From the NCBI GenBank assembly GCA_003021975.1, contig PXRR01000073.1, positions 1 to 40,480 on the forward strand: DNA of 40,480 nt, read 5' to 3'. Shown one piece after another: positions 25,600-33,865 of the stretch; position 1 is the stretch's first letter; the number at the start of each line of letters is the position of its first letter. This stretch comes from Halobacteriales archaeon QS_5_70_17. Its GTDB lineage: Archaea > Halobacteriota > Halobacteria > Halobacteriales > Haloarculaceae. The position numbers and the translations under genes are program-made. The notes under the pieces were generated by a model. The model was not told the DNA's origin. It saw nothing but the letters and a program-made list of their open reading frames with translations, and ran no database searches.

Positions 25600-26643
25600 T
25601 CAGGAGCGGTACGCGCCGCTCTGCTCCTGTTCGAGCGCCCGGAGCGTGGTCGCGCCGGGCGCGACGAGGTGGCAGAGCGGGTTCCCCGGGTACACGAGCG
25701 GGTTCTCGAGGACGCCGACGAGCAGTCCGGTGAACGGCGCCTCGACGGCCACGCGGTCGGCCCGGAACGGGTCGGCGATCGTACAGATCGTGTCGCCCTC
25801 GTAGACGAGCGCCCCGCGCTCGTAGTGCATCTCGACGAGGCCGCCGACGTCCGCCCGGAGCCAGGTCTTCTCCTCGGAGTCCTCGATGACGGTCCGCCAG
25901 CCCGGCCACTTGACCGTCCCTGTCTCGTGGAGTCCGAACTCCGCGAGGACGCTCGAGACGCCGTCCAGCGCCCGGTCGATCAGTTCGCGCTGGAAGCGGT
26001 GGGCCTCGCCCATCTCGATCGTGACCGTCGGCGTGCCCGCCAGCGTCGCCTCCCGCCGGAGCGTGCCGTCGGGGCCCTCGCTCGAGAGGATGACGTTCGA
26101 CGCGAAGGCGTTCGCCAGCCGCGTCACCCTGGAGTCGTCCATGTCCGCGCGGACGTGGAGCATGTTGGTCCGGCCCCGCGTCGACGTGTGGAAGTCGAGC
26201 CCGTAGTCGCAGGGCTCCACGAAGTTCCGGAAGATTCGGTGGGCCATCCGCTTGGCTCCGGTCGAGGAACTGCTGCCCGGGAACGACCGATTGAGGTCGC
26301 GGTCGTAGATCGGAAGGTACCGCTGCTGGGCGATGAACGCCGGGACGTTCAAGACGGGGAGACAGACCAGCGTCCCCGCGAGGTCGGTGTGGTCCCAGCC
26401 GTGTGCGACCTCCCGGACGACCTCGACGCCGTTGAGTTCGTCGCCGTGGGCGGCCGCGCTCAGGAACACCGTCGGCCCCGCCGCCTCCCCGTTGACGACC
26501 GTCACGGGAATGCGGACCGGGTCGCCGAGGTACGTCTCGCTGACGCTGTACCGGACGTTCTGGGTCCCCCCGGGTGGGACCGTCCCGCCGTTGTAGGTGA
26601 ACGCCTCGGGCTCCGCGCGCTCCGGGGGTTCCGCGTCCGCCAT
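25600..26643 (-). CDS. Succinylglutamate desuccinylase/aspartoacylase family hydrolase
   Basis: 347 residues from the ATG at 26643; a TATA-like GATTTACG (26665-26672) lies 22-29 bases upstream. The zinc-carboxypeptidase-like fold is shown by [18 protein letters not shown] (HxxE metal ligands), [12 protein letters not shown] (Asn-Arg substrate-binding motif) and [14 protein letters not shown] (third ligand His), with a C-terminal beta domain ([20 protein letters not shown]) that closes over the site. Relatives remove acyl groups from amino acids or hydrolyse amide bonds of acidic residues. It is divergent from the RimK-protease fusion gene (126 bases between starts), a pairing known for ATP-grasp peptide-ligase systems. 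Confidence 0.85.
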   Translation of the reverse strand: MADAEPPERAEPEAFTYNGGTVPPGGTQNVRYSVSETYLGDPVRIPVTVVNGEAAGPTVFLSAAAHGDELNGVEVVREVAHGWDHTDLAGTLVCLPVLNVPAFIAQQRYLPIYDRDLNRSFPGSSSSTGAKRMAHRIFRNFVEPCDYGLDFHTSTRGRTNMLHVRADMDDSRVTRLANAFASNVILSSEGPDGTLRREATLAGTPTVTIEMGEAHRFQRELIDRALDGVSSVLAEFGLHETGTVKWPGWRTVIEDSEEKTWLRADVGGLVEMHYERGALVYEGDTICTIADPFRADRVAVEAPFTGLLVGVLENPLVYPGNPLCHLVAPGATTLRALEQEQSGAYRS

Positions 26644-26769
26644 ACGGGTACCCGTCCCCCGACGTAAATCGCTCTTTCGACCGGCGCCGCAGGAGGCACG
26701 AGCGCTCTCGGGCGACGCCGCCTCCGGCCGACCGGCACGCCTTTCACAGCGCCCCGTGACCCCACGGAC

Positions 26770-28116
26770 ATGCCCGACGACGACGGACCCGTCCGGGTCG
26801 GGGTCCTCTCGCTTCACAACAGCAAGGAGACCAAGGCGATCCTCAACGCCATCGAGGACCTCGGCCACGAGACCGAGTGGCTCCGCCGGGAGAACACCGC
26901 CGTCGCCATCAAGAACGGCGAGGTGCGGATCGAACCCGAAGTCGACGTCATCGCCAACCGGCTGTTGCTCTCGAACACGGAGGAACCCGCGGAGGGCCTG
27001 GGCCTGGCGACGACGTTCAACCGACTCCGGCCCATGCTCAACCAGCCGGGGGCGGTGCTGACGGCCATCCACAAGTTCGCCACCGCGGTGACGCTGGCCG
27101 ACTGGAACATCAAGGTCCCCGACGCCCTGCTGGCGCTGTCGAACGGTCGACTCAACCAGGGTCGGGAGCGGTTCGGCGAGGAGGGCGTCTACAAGACCGC
27201 CATCGGAACCCACGGCGGCGGCACCTGGAAGGTCGATCTCACGACGCCCGTCAACCCGAAGGTCGGCAACCGGCAGGCGTTCCTCCAGTCGTTCGTCGAG
27301 CACGGCGAGGGGCCGCCCCGCGACCTCCGGGTGTACGTCGTCGACGAACAGGTGATCGGCGCGATGAACCGCTTCGCTCCGGAGGGGGAGTGGCGGACCA
27401 ACGTCGCGCTGGGCGGCGACATCGAGGACATGACCGGCGAACTCCCGACGGAGGCCCGCGAGACGGCCCTCTACGCCACGGAGGTCATCGGGCTCGACTA
27501 CGCCGGCGTCGACCTCATCGAGGGGAAGGACGGCTGGTACGTCCTCGAGGTGAACCCGACCGCCGGCTTCAAGGGGCTGTACCAGGCCACCGGCCACAGC
27601 CCCGCGCCCTACATCGCGCGGCTGGCCATCGAGCGGGCCGGCGGCACCGTCGACGACGACCGGGTGCGCGACCTCGCCGCGACGCTCGACGACTCGACGC
27701 CCAGCGCCAAGCCGCCCTCGGCGGCTACTCAGGCCGAGGACACGCCGCTGATCGGCTACATCGAGGAGGTCGTCGTCAGCGGGACCAGCGGCTCCCAGAC
27801 GACCCTCGCGAAGTCCGACACCGGCGCGACCCGGACCAGCATCGACACGTCGCTGGCCGCCGAGATCGGCGCCGGCCCGATCAAGAGCATGACCCGCGTC
27901 CGGTCTGGGAGTACGAAGGGGGGCAAGGCCCGCCCCGTGGTCGACCTCGTGATCGGCATCGGCGGCCGCCAGCACACCGTCACCGCGAGCGTCGAGGACC
28001 GCTCGCACATGGACTACCCGCTCTTGCTCGGCCGGGACATCCTCGAACACTACCAGGTGGACGTCCGCCGCCGGGCCGACAGCGACCGCCCGCGGAAGGA
28101 ACCGGACCTGGAGTAA
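26770..28116 (+). CDS. RimK-type ATP-grasp glutamate ligase fused to a retropepsin-like ATP-dependent zinc protease domain
   Basis: 448 residues. Residues 1-285 are a RimK-like ATP-grasp ligase: VGVLSLHNSKETKAILNAIEDLGHETEWL, the central AIGTHGGGTWKVDL loop, VYVVDEQVIGAMNR, and the metal-binding LEVNPTAGFKGLYQATGHSPAPYI. Residues 325-440 are a domain of the 'putative ATP-dependent zinc protease' (RimB-like) family with the aspartic-protease-type DTGA (Asp350-Thr-Gly) in KSDTGATRTSID and LLLGRDIL near the end. A Thr/Ser/Pro-rich linker (about 300-325) joins them. RimK adds glutamates to a protein such as S6; RimB-type enzymes trim such tails. One chain thus appears to hold writer and eraser. 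The target is unknown. Divergent from a deacylase-family gene. Confidence 0.83.
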   Translation: MPDDDGPVRVGVLSLHNSKETKAILNAIEDLGHETEWLRRENTAVAIKNGEVRIEPEVDVIANRLLLSNTEEPAEGLGLATTFNRLRPMLNQPGAVLTAIHKFATAVTLADWNIKVPDALLALSNGRLNQGRERFGEEGVYKTAIGTHGGGTWKVDLTTPVNPKVGNRQAFLQSFVEHGEGPPRDLRVYVVDEQVIGAMNRFAPEGEWRTNVALGGDIEDMTGELPTEARETALYATEVIGLDYAGVDLIEGKDGWYVLEVNPTAGFKGLYQATGHSPAPYIARLAIERAGGTVDDDRVRDLAATLDDSTPSAKPPSAATQAEDTPLIGYIEEVVVSGTSGSQTTLAKSDTGATRTSIDTSLAAEIGAGPIKSMTRVRSGSTKGGKARPVVDLVIGIGGRQHTVTASVEDRSHMDYPLLLGRDILEHYQVDVRRRADSDRPRKEPDLE

Positions 28117-28327
28117 CGCCGGCGGTCCTTCGGGCTATATATTCCGAAACGTAATCTATCGTAAAATACTTCTCGAGCCGACGTCAACTAACCGACGGCG
28201 GCGCGGTACCGGCATCAACCCCCACCCGTGTCGTCGTCCCCCCTGTCCGACGCCTCACGCGTCTCTCTCCCGTTTCGAGTCGTTCTCGGTCTACCGACCG
28301 GACCGTCGCCGCGACCGCCGGGGAACG
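28117..28327. other. Intergenic region between the fusion gene and the glycosylase gene
   Basis: Both flanking genes end here (convergent). Just after the fusion gene the AT-rich GCTATATATTCC (28134-28145) and a further AT-rich stretch to 28170 are candidate transcript ends; the rest is GC-rich and I see no gene or repeat. Confidence 0.4.
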
Positions 28328-28915
28328 TCAGTCCGACTCGTACTCCGCCCAGATGTACCGCGTCGCGGTACTCCGGTGGGGCCGCCACCGCTCGGCGATC
28401 TCGCGCATCTCGCTCCGGGAGAGCTCCGTCCCGTTCCCGTAGAGCTGCTGGATCGCCTTTCTGACCGCCAGGTCGCCGAGAGGGAGTATGTCATCTCTAC
28501 CCAGTACGAATAACAAATACATACGAGCAGTCCACTCGCCGATTCCCTTGATCTCAGTGAGGCGGTCGATTACTTCCTCGTCGGAGTGGTCGGCGAGTCC
28601 CTCCCGGGTGAGGTCGTGTTCGAGGAACGCTTCGGCGGCGTTTCTGACGTACTCGACCTTCGACCGGGAGAGCCCGGCGTCCCGGAGTTCCGACTCGTTC
28701 GCGGCCAACACTGCTTCCGGGGTCACCCCGTCGTCGAGGAGCGTGAACACCCGCTCGCGGACCGCCGCGGCCGACGCGGTCGACAGCTGCTGGTTGATGA
28801 TTGAGATGCACAGCCGCTCGAACTCGTTCCAGTCGGCCTCGGTGTAGGGGTCGTGCTCGTCGAGGAGGTCGGCCATCACGGGATCCTCCCGGAGGACGTC
28901 TTCGGCGTCGGTCAT
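28328..28915 (-). CDS. DNA-3-methyladenine glycosylase of the HhH-GPD (AlkA) family
   Basis: 195 residues. The helix-hairpin-helix and catalytic region are clear: LTEIKGIGEWTARMYLLFVLGRDDILPLGDLAVRKAIQQLYG, with the conserved Asp in LGDLAVRK. The N-terminal half (FERLCISIINQQLSTASAAAVRERVF) matches the alpha-helical domain of AlkA-like enzymes, and AGLSRSKVEYVRN is the usual AGLS-K motif. It excises alkylated bases in base excision repair. Shorter than E. coli AlkA because it lacks the N-terminal beta domain, as in other archaeal forms. Monocistronic. Confidence 0.87.
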   Translation of the reverse strand: MTDAEDVLREDPVMADLLDEHDPYTEADWNEFERLCISIINQQLSTASAAAVRERVFTLLDDGVTPEAVLAANESELRDAGLSRSKVEYVRNAAEAFLEHDLTREGLADHSDEEVIDRLTEIKGIGEWTARMYLLFVLGRDDILPLGDLAVRKAIQQLYGNGTELSRSEMREIAERWRPHRSTATRYIWAEYESD

Positions 28916-29070
28916 CGGTCGAAGTAGCGGCCGGGCGAGGATTTTCGTTACGGTCGCGGGCGTCTTCCGGGGCGGTCCGGAGCCCCGCGAGCGCCGCTCC
29001 CGGTCGACCGACGCCGGTCGCTGTTTCCGGCACTCCGGGACGTGGAACGGTACCGCATCTCGTCCCCTGG

Positions 29071-29077
29071 TTTTATC
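29071..29077 (+). promoter_or_regulatory. TATA-like box of the biotin operon
   Basis: TTTTATC begins 31 bases before the GTG at 29102 that I take as the bioB start. It supports that start over the in-frame ATG-like options at 29042 and implies a leaderless operon mRNA. No BirA-type operator is evident. Confidence 0.5.
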
Positions 29078-29101
29078 ACCCTGTCAACCGCGCGTGTTGC
29101 T

Positions 29102-30208
29102 GTGGTTCACGAGACAGGCAACCGGACGGTAGACGAGGCGGTCGCGCGGGTGCTCGACGGCGAGCGCCTCGACCGAACCGACGGGCTCGCGCTGCTGGCC
29201 CAACCGGTCGGGGAACTCGCCGCGGGCGCGGACCTGGTGCGCGCGCACTTCGGCGACGGGACCGTCGACGCCTGCAGCATCGTCAACGCGAAGGCGGGCG
29301 ACTGCGCCGAGGACTGCGGGTTCTGCGCCCAGTCGGTCCACTTCGACACCGGCATCGACACCTACGGCTTCCTCGACCCCGAGGAGATCCTCGCGGCGGC
29401 GAAGCGGGCCGAGCGCGACGGCGCCCAGCGGTTCGGCGTCGTCGTCGCCGAGAAGGGCGTCTCCAAGGAGCGCCGCCCCGAGGAGTGGGCCGAGGTGCTC
29501 CGCGCGATCCGGCTGGTCCGCGAGGAGACCGCGATCGAGGTCGACGCCAGCCTCGGCATCCTCACCGAGGAGGAGGCCCGGATCCTGGCCAGCGAGGGGA
29601 TCAACCACTACAACCACAACATCGAGACGTCGCCGCGGTACTTCCCGGAGATCGTCTCCACGCACTCCTTCGAGGACCGCGTCGAGACGCTCGAAGTCGC
29701 TAAGGAGGCGGGGATGGACCTCTGCGCCGGCGTCATCCTCGGGATGGGCGAGACGCCGACCGACCGGGTCGACGCCGCCGTGGCGCTCCAAGAGGTCGGC
29801 GTCTCCTCGCTGCCGGTAAACGTGCTCAACCCCGTCGCGGGAACCGCTCTCGGCGACCGCGAGTCGGCGGAGATCACCACCGAGGAGATCGTCAAGACCG
29901 TCGCCGTCTACCGGCTGCTCCACCCCCACGCGCGGGTCCGGCTGACGGGGGGCCGGGAGGTCAACCTCGATCCCGACGAGCAGCACCTCCCCTTCGAGGC
30001 CGGCGCCGACGGCATCCTCACGGGCGACTACCTCACGACGGAGGGGCAGTCGCCGGCCGACGACATCGAGATCGTCGAGCGCGCGGGCCTGCGGCCCAAC
30101 AGGGCGGTCAACGACTTCGACCGCGAGGAGGTGGGCGGCGAGGGGACCGGCGACCCTGCGGAGTCGACGGCCGTGGGCAGCGCGACCAGCAACGCGCGCG
30201 ACGACTGA
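29102..30208 (+). CDS. bioB: Biotin synthase
   Basis: 368 residues from the GTG at 29102, chosen because the TATA-like box at 29071 would be inside a longer gene and because MVHETGNRTVDEAVARVLDGERL fits the family N terminus. It has the radical-SAM motif DCAEDCGFCAQS (CxxxCxxC, Cys78 region), NHYNHNIETSPRYFPE, GVILGMGET and VRLTGGREVNL with the Arg that coordinates the second cluster. It inserts sulfur into dethiobiotin to make biotin. The C-terminal 30 residues are disordered and acidic. First gene of bioB-bioU-bioF-bioD. Confidence 0.95.
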   Translation: MVHETGNRTVDEAVARVLDGERLDRTDGLALLAQPVGELAAGADLVRAHFGDGTVDACSIVNAKAGDCAEDCGFCAQSVHFDTGIDTYGFLDPEEILAAAKRAERDGAQRFGVVVAEKGVSKERRPEEWAEVLRAIRLVREETAIEVDASLGILTEEEARILASEGINHYNHNIETSPRYFPEIVSTHSFEDRVETLEVAKEAGMDLCAGVILGMGETPTDRVDAAVALQEVGVSSLPVNVLNPVAGTALGDRESAEITTEEIVKTVAVYRLLHPHARVRLTGGREVNLDPDEQHLPFEAGADGILTGDYLTTEGQSPADDIEIVERAGLRPNRAVNDFDREEVGGEGTGDPAESTAVGSATSNARDD

Positions 30209-30228
30209 GATAGATAATATCACACACC

Positions 30229-31257
30229 ATGGACGACGTTCGATTCGCGGTACTGGGAACTGGGGGTATCGGCCGACGGACGCTCGAGGTCTCGACCGAG
30301 AAGGCGGGGGTGACCCCGGTGGCGGCCTGCGACCGCCACGGGATCGCCGTCGACCGCGATGGCCTCGACATCGAGGAACTGCTCGCGGCGACGGAGGGCA
30401 ACGTCGCCAGCGACGGTGGTGCGGGCGCCGTGAAACAGCACGGCGAGCTGAGCGGCGTCGCCGCCTCGGCGCAGGCCCGCCCGACGGAGACGCCCATCGA
30501 CGACGTCATCGCGGAGAGCGACGACCTCGACGCCGTGTTGATCGCGCTCCCGAACCTCGAACACGACTTCATCCCACGGGTCGCCGAGCGGTTCGCCGAC
30601 GCCGGCTACGAGGGCGTCCTAGTGGACGTGCTCAAGCGTTCGCGGGTCATCGGCATGCTCGACGACCGCGAGGCGACCCTCCGGGAAGCGGGGATCACTT
30701 TCGTCTGCGGCGCGGGGGCGACCCCCGGATTCCTGACCGGCGCGGCGGCGCTGGCCGCCCAGTCGTTCGTCGAGGTCGAGGCGGTCGAGATCTGGTGGGG
30801 GGTCGGCCTGAAGTCCGGGTACCGGGACAACCGCGGGACCGTCCGGGAGGACATCGCTCACCTCGACGGCTACGACATCGAGACGGCCCGCGAACTGACC
30901 GACGAGGAGATCGAGGAGATCGTCGACGCCCACGACGGCGTCTTGGAGTTCCACGACATGGAACACGCCGACGACGTCCTCCTCGAACGGGCGGGGATCT
31001 GTGACGCCGAGGACGTCACCGTCGGCGGCGTGCTCGACGTCCGCAGCGACGAGAAGCCGACGACGACGACCGTCCGGGTGACCGGGCGGACCTTCGACGG
31101 CGAGCGCGGGACGAACACGTTCGAACTCGACGACGACACCAGCATGGCAGCCAACGTCAACGGGCCGGCGCTGGGCTACCTGAAGGCCGCCGTTCGCCGC
31201 AACCGGACCGGCGACTACGGCGTCTACGGCCCGGCGGAACTGATGCCCGGGTTCTGA
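30229..31257 (+). CDS. bioU: BioU-type (S)-8-amino-7-oxononanoate synthase-coupled enzyme (KAPA to DAPA conversion)
   Basis: 342 residues. It has an N-terminal dinucleotide fold (RFAVLGTGGIGRRTLEV) and resembles saccharopine-dehydrogenase-like oxidoreductases; database names are often just that. It lies between bioB and bioF, no bioA is in the operon, and the size fits BioU. BioU was shown in cyanobacteria to replace BioA: a single-turnover suicide enzyme that gives up the amino group of its own active-site Lys to convert KAPA to DAPA. Lys136 in VLVDVLKRSRVIGML is my candidate for that Lys, in place and context like the reported one; this is inference. Its stop codon shares one base with the bioF start. 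Confidence 0.75.
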   Translation: MDDVRFAVLGTGGIGRRTLEVSTEKAGVTPVAACDRHGIAVDRDGLDIEELLAATEGNVASDGGAGAVKQHGELSGVAASAQARPTETPIDDVIAESDDLDAVLIALPNLEHDFIPRVAERFADAGYEGVLVDVLKRSRVIGMLDDREATLREAGITFVCGAGATPGFLTGAAALAAQSFVEVEAVEIWWGVGLKSGYRDNRGTVREDIAHLDGYDIETARELTDEEIEEIVDAHDGVLEFHDMEHADDVLLERAGICDAEDVTVGGVLDVRSDEKPTTTTVRVTGRTFDGERGTNTFELDDDTSMAANVNGPALGYLKAAVRRNRTGDYGVYGPAELMPGF

Positions 31258-32564
31258 TGGACGGGGAGTCCACCGGCGATCCGGGGGAGAGACCGTCCGG
31301 CGGCGACGCGCCTGACCGCGCTCCGGGCGCGGACGACGGCGACTCCCGGTCCGGCAATCGCCCGGAGCGCGGCTTCGATCCGGCCGCGCGGCTGGCCGAG
31401 CGCGAGCGCAGGGGACTGCGCCGGGATCTCCGGCCCGTCGAGCGGGTCGCCGCCCGGACGCGCCGGGCCGTAGATCCCGGGGGCGGCGTCCCCGCCTTCG
31501 GCGGCGAGGAGCGGATCGTCTTCGCCGCCAACGACTACCTCGGGCTGGCGGGCGACGAGCGGGTCAGCGAGGCGGCCGCGCGGGCCGCCCGCGAGGTCGG
31601 GACCGGCGCGGGCGCGAGCCGACTGGTCACCGGCGACACTGGCCTCCACCGCGAACTGGAGCGGGATCTCGCCGCCTACGAGGGAACCGATCGCGCGCTC
31701 GTCTTCTCCTCGGGGTACGCCGCAAACGTCGGGGCGATCGGCGCGCTCGCCCCGGACGCGATCTTCTCGGACGAACTCAACCACGCCAGCATCGTCGACG
31801 GCTGCCGGATCTCGGGGGCGGAAACCGTAGTCTACGACCACTGCGACGCCGACGCCCTCGCGGCCGCCATGGACCGGCGCGCCGCGAGCGGCGGGGACGA
31901 GCGGTGGTTGGTCGTCACCGACAGCGTGTTCAGCATGGACGGCGACGTCGCCCCACTCGCGCGGATCTGCGAGGTCGCGGAGCGCCACGGCGCGTGGGTC
32001 ATGGTCGACGAGGCCCACGCGACCGGGCTCTACGAGGGCGGCGGGATCGTCGGCCGCGAGAGTCTCGGCGACCGCGTCCACGTCCGGGTGGGAACGCTCT
32101 CGAAGGCGCTGGCCGCGCAGGGCGGGTTCGTCGCGGGCGGCGAGGCGCTGATCGAGTACCTGCTCAACGCCGCGCGGTCGTTCGTCTTCTCGACGGGACT
32201 GGCGCCGCCGGCCGTCGGCGCCGCCCGCGAGGCGTTGTCGATCGCCAGCGACGGCGACCGGCGCTCCCGTCTGTGGGAGAACGCCGCCCGACTGCGCGAG
32301 GGCCTCGAGTCGCAGGGCTATCGCGTCCCCGGCGAGACCCAGATCCTGCCGGTCGTCGTCGGCGACGGCGCGGACGCGCTGGCGCTGGCCGACCGACTCG
32401 AGGAACGGGGGATCGTCGCGCCCGCGATTCAGCCGCCGACGGTCCCCGAGGGGACCAGCAGGATCCGCGTCGCCCCGCAGGCGACCCACACCGACGGGGA
32501 GGTCGACCGCTGTCTGGCCGCGTTCGAAGCCGCCGGCCGGGAACTGGGGCTGATCGACCCGTGA
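31257..32564 (+). CDS. bioF: 8-amino-7-oxononanoate synthase
   Basis: 435 residues, about 45 longer than typical BioF because of a low-complexity Gly/Asp/Arg N-terminal stretch (1-40). The PLP-enzyme core is clear: NDYLGLAGD, GTGAGASRLVTGDTGLHRELERDLA, DELNHASIVDGCRISGA, DSVFSMDGDVAPL, MVDEAHATGLY, and the PLP-Lys in GTLSKALAAQGG. It condenses pimeloyl-CoA (or acyl carrier) with alanine to KAPA. An alternative shorter start cannot be excluded. One-base overlap with bioU and GTGA overlap with bioD imply coupled translation. Confidence 0.93.
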   Translation: MDGESTGDPGERPSGGDAPDRAPGADDGDSRSGNRPERGFDPAARLAERERRGLRRDLRPVERVAARTRRAVDPGGGVPAFGGEERIVFAANDYLGLAGDERVSEAAARAAREVGTGAGASRLVTGDTGLHRELERDLAAYEGTDRALVFSSGYAANVGAIGALAPDAIFSDELNHASIVDGCRISGAETVVYDHCDADALAAAMDRRAASGGDERWLVVTDSVFSMDGDVAPLARICEVAERHGAWVMVDEAHATGLYEGGGIVGRESLGDRVHVRVGTLSKALAAQGGFVAGGEALIEYLLNAARSFVFSTGLAPPAVGAAREALSIASDGDRRSRLWENAARLREGLESQGYRVPGETQILPVVVGDGADALALADRLEERGIVAPAIQPPTVPEGTSRIRVAPQATHTDGEVDRCLAAFEAAGRELGLIDP

Positions 32565-33865
32565 CCGGCGCTCTCCCGGAGGCGCCGCCCCCCGACCCGC
32601 CCGCCGATCCCGCGGCCCGCCGCCGGTGCGACGACCGCGGCGCGCTCGCGGTCGTCGGCACCGATACGGGGATCGGGAAGACCGTCGTCACCGCCGGCCT
32701 CGTCGGCGGCCTCCGAGAGCGCGGCGCCGACGCGGCCGCGGTCAAGCCCGTCCAGACCGGCTACCCGCCGGACGACGACGCGGGCTACGTCCGCGCGGCC
32801 TGCGGCGACGGGACCGCGACGTGTCTCGAACGGCTCGAACCGCCGCTGGCGCCCGCGGTCGCCGCCGCCCGCGAGGGGGTCGACCTCTCGTACGACGAGT
32901 TGCGAGAGGGCTGCGCGCGCGCGCTCGCCGACGCGGCACCGGGCGTCCTCGAGGGCATCGGCGGCCTCCGGGTGCCGCTGGCCGGCGACCGCGAGGTGAT
33001 CGACCTCGTGGCGGCGCTCGGCGTCCCGGCGGTGGTCGTCGCGCGCTCCGGACTCGGGACGCTCAACCACACGGCGCTGTCGGTCGAGGCGCTCGAACGA
33101 CGGGGCGTACCGGTGCTCGCGGTCGTGCTCAACGAATACGCCGGCGAGACGGTCGCCGAGCGGACGAACCCGGAGGTGATCGCGGGGATGGTCGACGCTC
33201 CCGTTCACGCCGTCCCGCCGCTGTCGCTGTCGGGGCCGGCGGACGCGCTCGCGGTCGCGGACCACCTCGACTCGCTGGTCGCGGCGCTGCTCGAGTGACC
33301 GACGGAGGTCGAACGCGCCCGCGTCGTCCGGGTCGGAAGCGCCCTCGGCGTCGCCGCCGTCGATCGGGCGGGCGGGCACGCCCGCGACGGTCGTTCCGGG
33401 GGGGACGTCTTCGGTGACGACGGCGCCGGCGCCGACGCTCGCGCCCTCGCCGACGGTGATGTCCCCGATGAGCGTGGCATTCGCCCCGACGCTCACGCCG
33501 TCCTCTAGCGTGGGGTGGCGCTTCTCGCGGCGCATCGAGTCGCCCCCGAGCGTGACGCCGTGGTACAGCAGGACGTCGTCGCCGATCTCGGCGGTCTCGC
33601 CGACGACGACTCCCATGCCGTGGTCGACGAACAACCGACGGCCGACGTCGGCGCCGGGGTGGATCTCGACGCCGGTCAGCAGCCGCGCGAGGTGCGAGAG
33701 GACGCGCGCGGCCAGCGCGTGGCCGGCGCCCTGGAGGCGGGCGGAGAGGCGGTAGAGCCAGACCGCGTGGACCCCCGGGTACGTGAGGACGACCTCCAGT
33801 GGACTGGTCGCGGCCGGGTCTCTGGCGAGGGCGGTGCGGACGTCTTCGCGGAATCGGTCGAACAT
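32429..33865 (-). CDS. cysE: Serine O-acetyltransferase with a stop-less, very long C-terminal read-through
   Basis: From the ATG at 33865, residues 1-170 are a complete CysE: MFDRFREDVRTALARDPAA, then VLTYPGVHAVWLYRLSARL, GVEIHPGADVGRRLFVDHGMGVVVGETAEIGDDVLLYHGVTLGGDS and left-handed beta-helix repeats (VGANATLIGDITVGEGASVGAGAVV). It makes O-acetylserine for cysteine synthesis. The conserved part ends near 33356. No in-frame stop occurs until 32429, so the frame runs antisense through all of bioD and into bioF, giving 478 codons and an Arg-rich tail with no recognised fold. A lost stop, or an error near 33300-33360, is more likely than a real 478-residue protein. Confidence 0.72.
   Translation of the reverse strand: MFDRFREDVRTALARDPAATSPLEVVLTYPGVHAVWLYRLSARLQGAGHALAARVLSHLARLLTGVEIHPGADVGRRLFVDHGMGVVVGETAEIGDDVLLYHGVTLGGDSMRREKRHPTLEDGVSVGANATLIGDITVGEGASVGAGAVVTEDVPPGTTVAGVPARPIDGGDAEGASDPDDAGAFDLRRSLEQRRDQRVEVVRDRERVRRPRQRQRRDGVNGSVDHPRDHLRVRPLGDRLAGVFVEHDREHRYAPSFERLDRQRRVVERPESGARDDHRRDAERRHEVDHLAVAGQRHPEAADALEDARCRVGERARAALSQLVVREVDPLAGGGDRGRQRRFEPFETRRGPVAAGRADVARVVVRRVAGLDGLDRGRVGAALSEAADEAGGDDGLPDPRIGADDRERAAVVAPAAGRGIGGRVGGRRLRESAGHGSISPSSRPAASNAARQRSTSPSVWVACGATRILLVPSGTVGG
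32561..33298 (+). CDS. bioD: Dethiobiotin synthetase
   Basis: 245 residues from a GTG at 32561 that overlaps the bioF stop. A P-loop (VVGTDTGIGKTVVTAGLV) followed by VKPVQTGYP matches BioD. Later motifs such as the family's E-G-A-G segment read GVLEGIGGLRVPL, and VVVARSGLGTLNHTALSVEAL is typical. It closes the ureido ring of DAPA with CO2 and ATP to make dethiobiotin, the BioB substrate. The first 20 residues are Pro/Arg-rich and may be untranslated linker if the true start is internal. Antisense to the read-through tail of cysE. Confidence 0.92.
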   Translation: MTGALPEAPPPDPPADPAARRRCDDRGALAVVGTDTGIGKTVVTAGLVGGLRERGADAAAVKPVQTGYPPDDDAGYVRAACGDGTATCLERLEPPLAPAVAAAREGVDLSYDELREGCARALADAAPGVLEGIGGLRVPLAGDREVIDLVAALGVPAVVVARSGLGTLNHTALSVEALERRGVPVLAVVLNEYAGETVAERTNPEVIAGMVDAPVHAVPPLSLSGPADALAVADHLDSLVAALLE

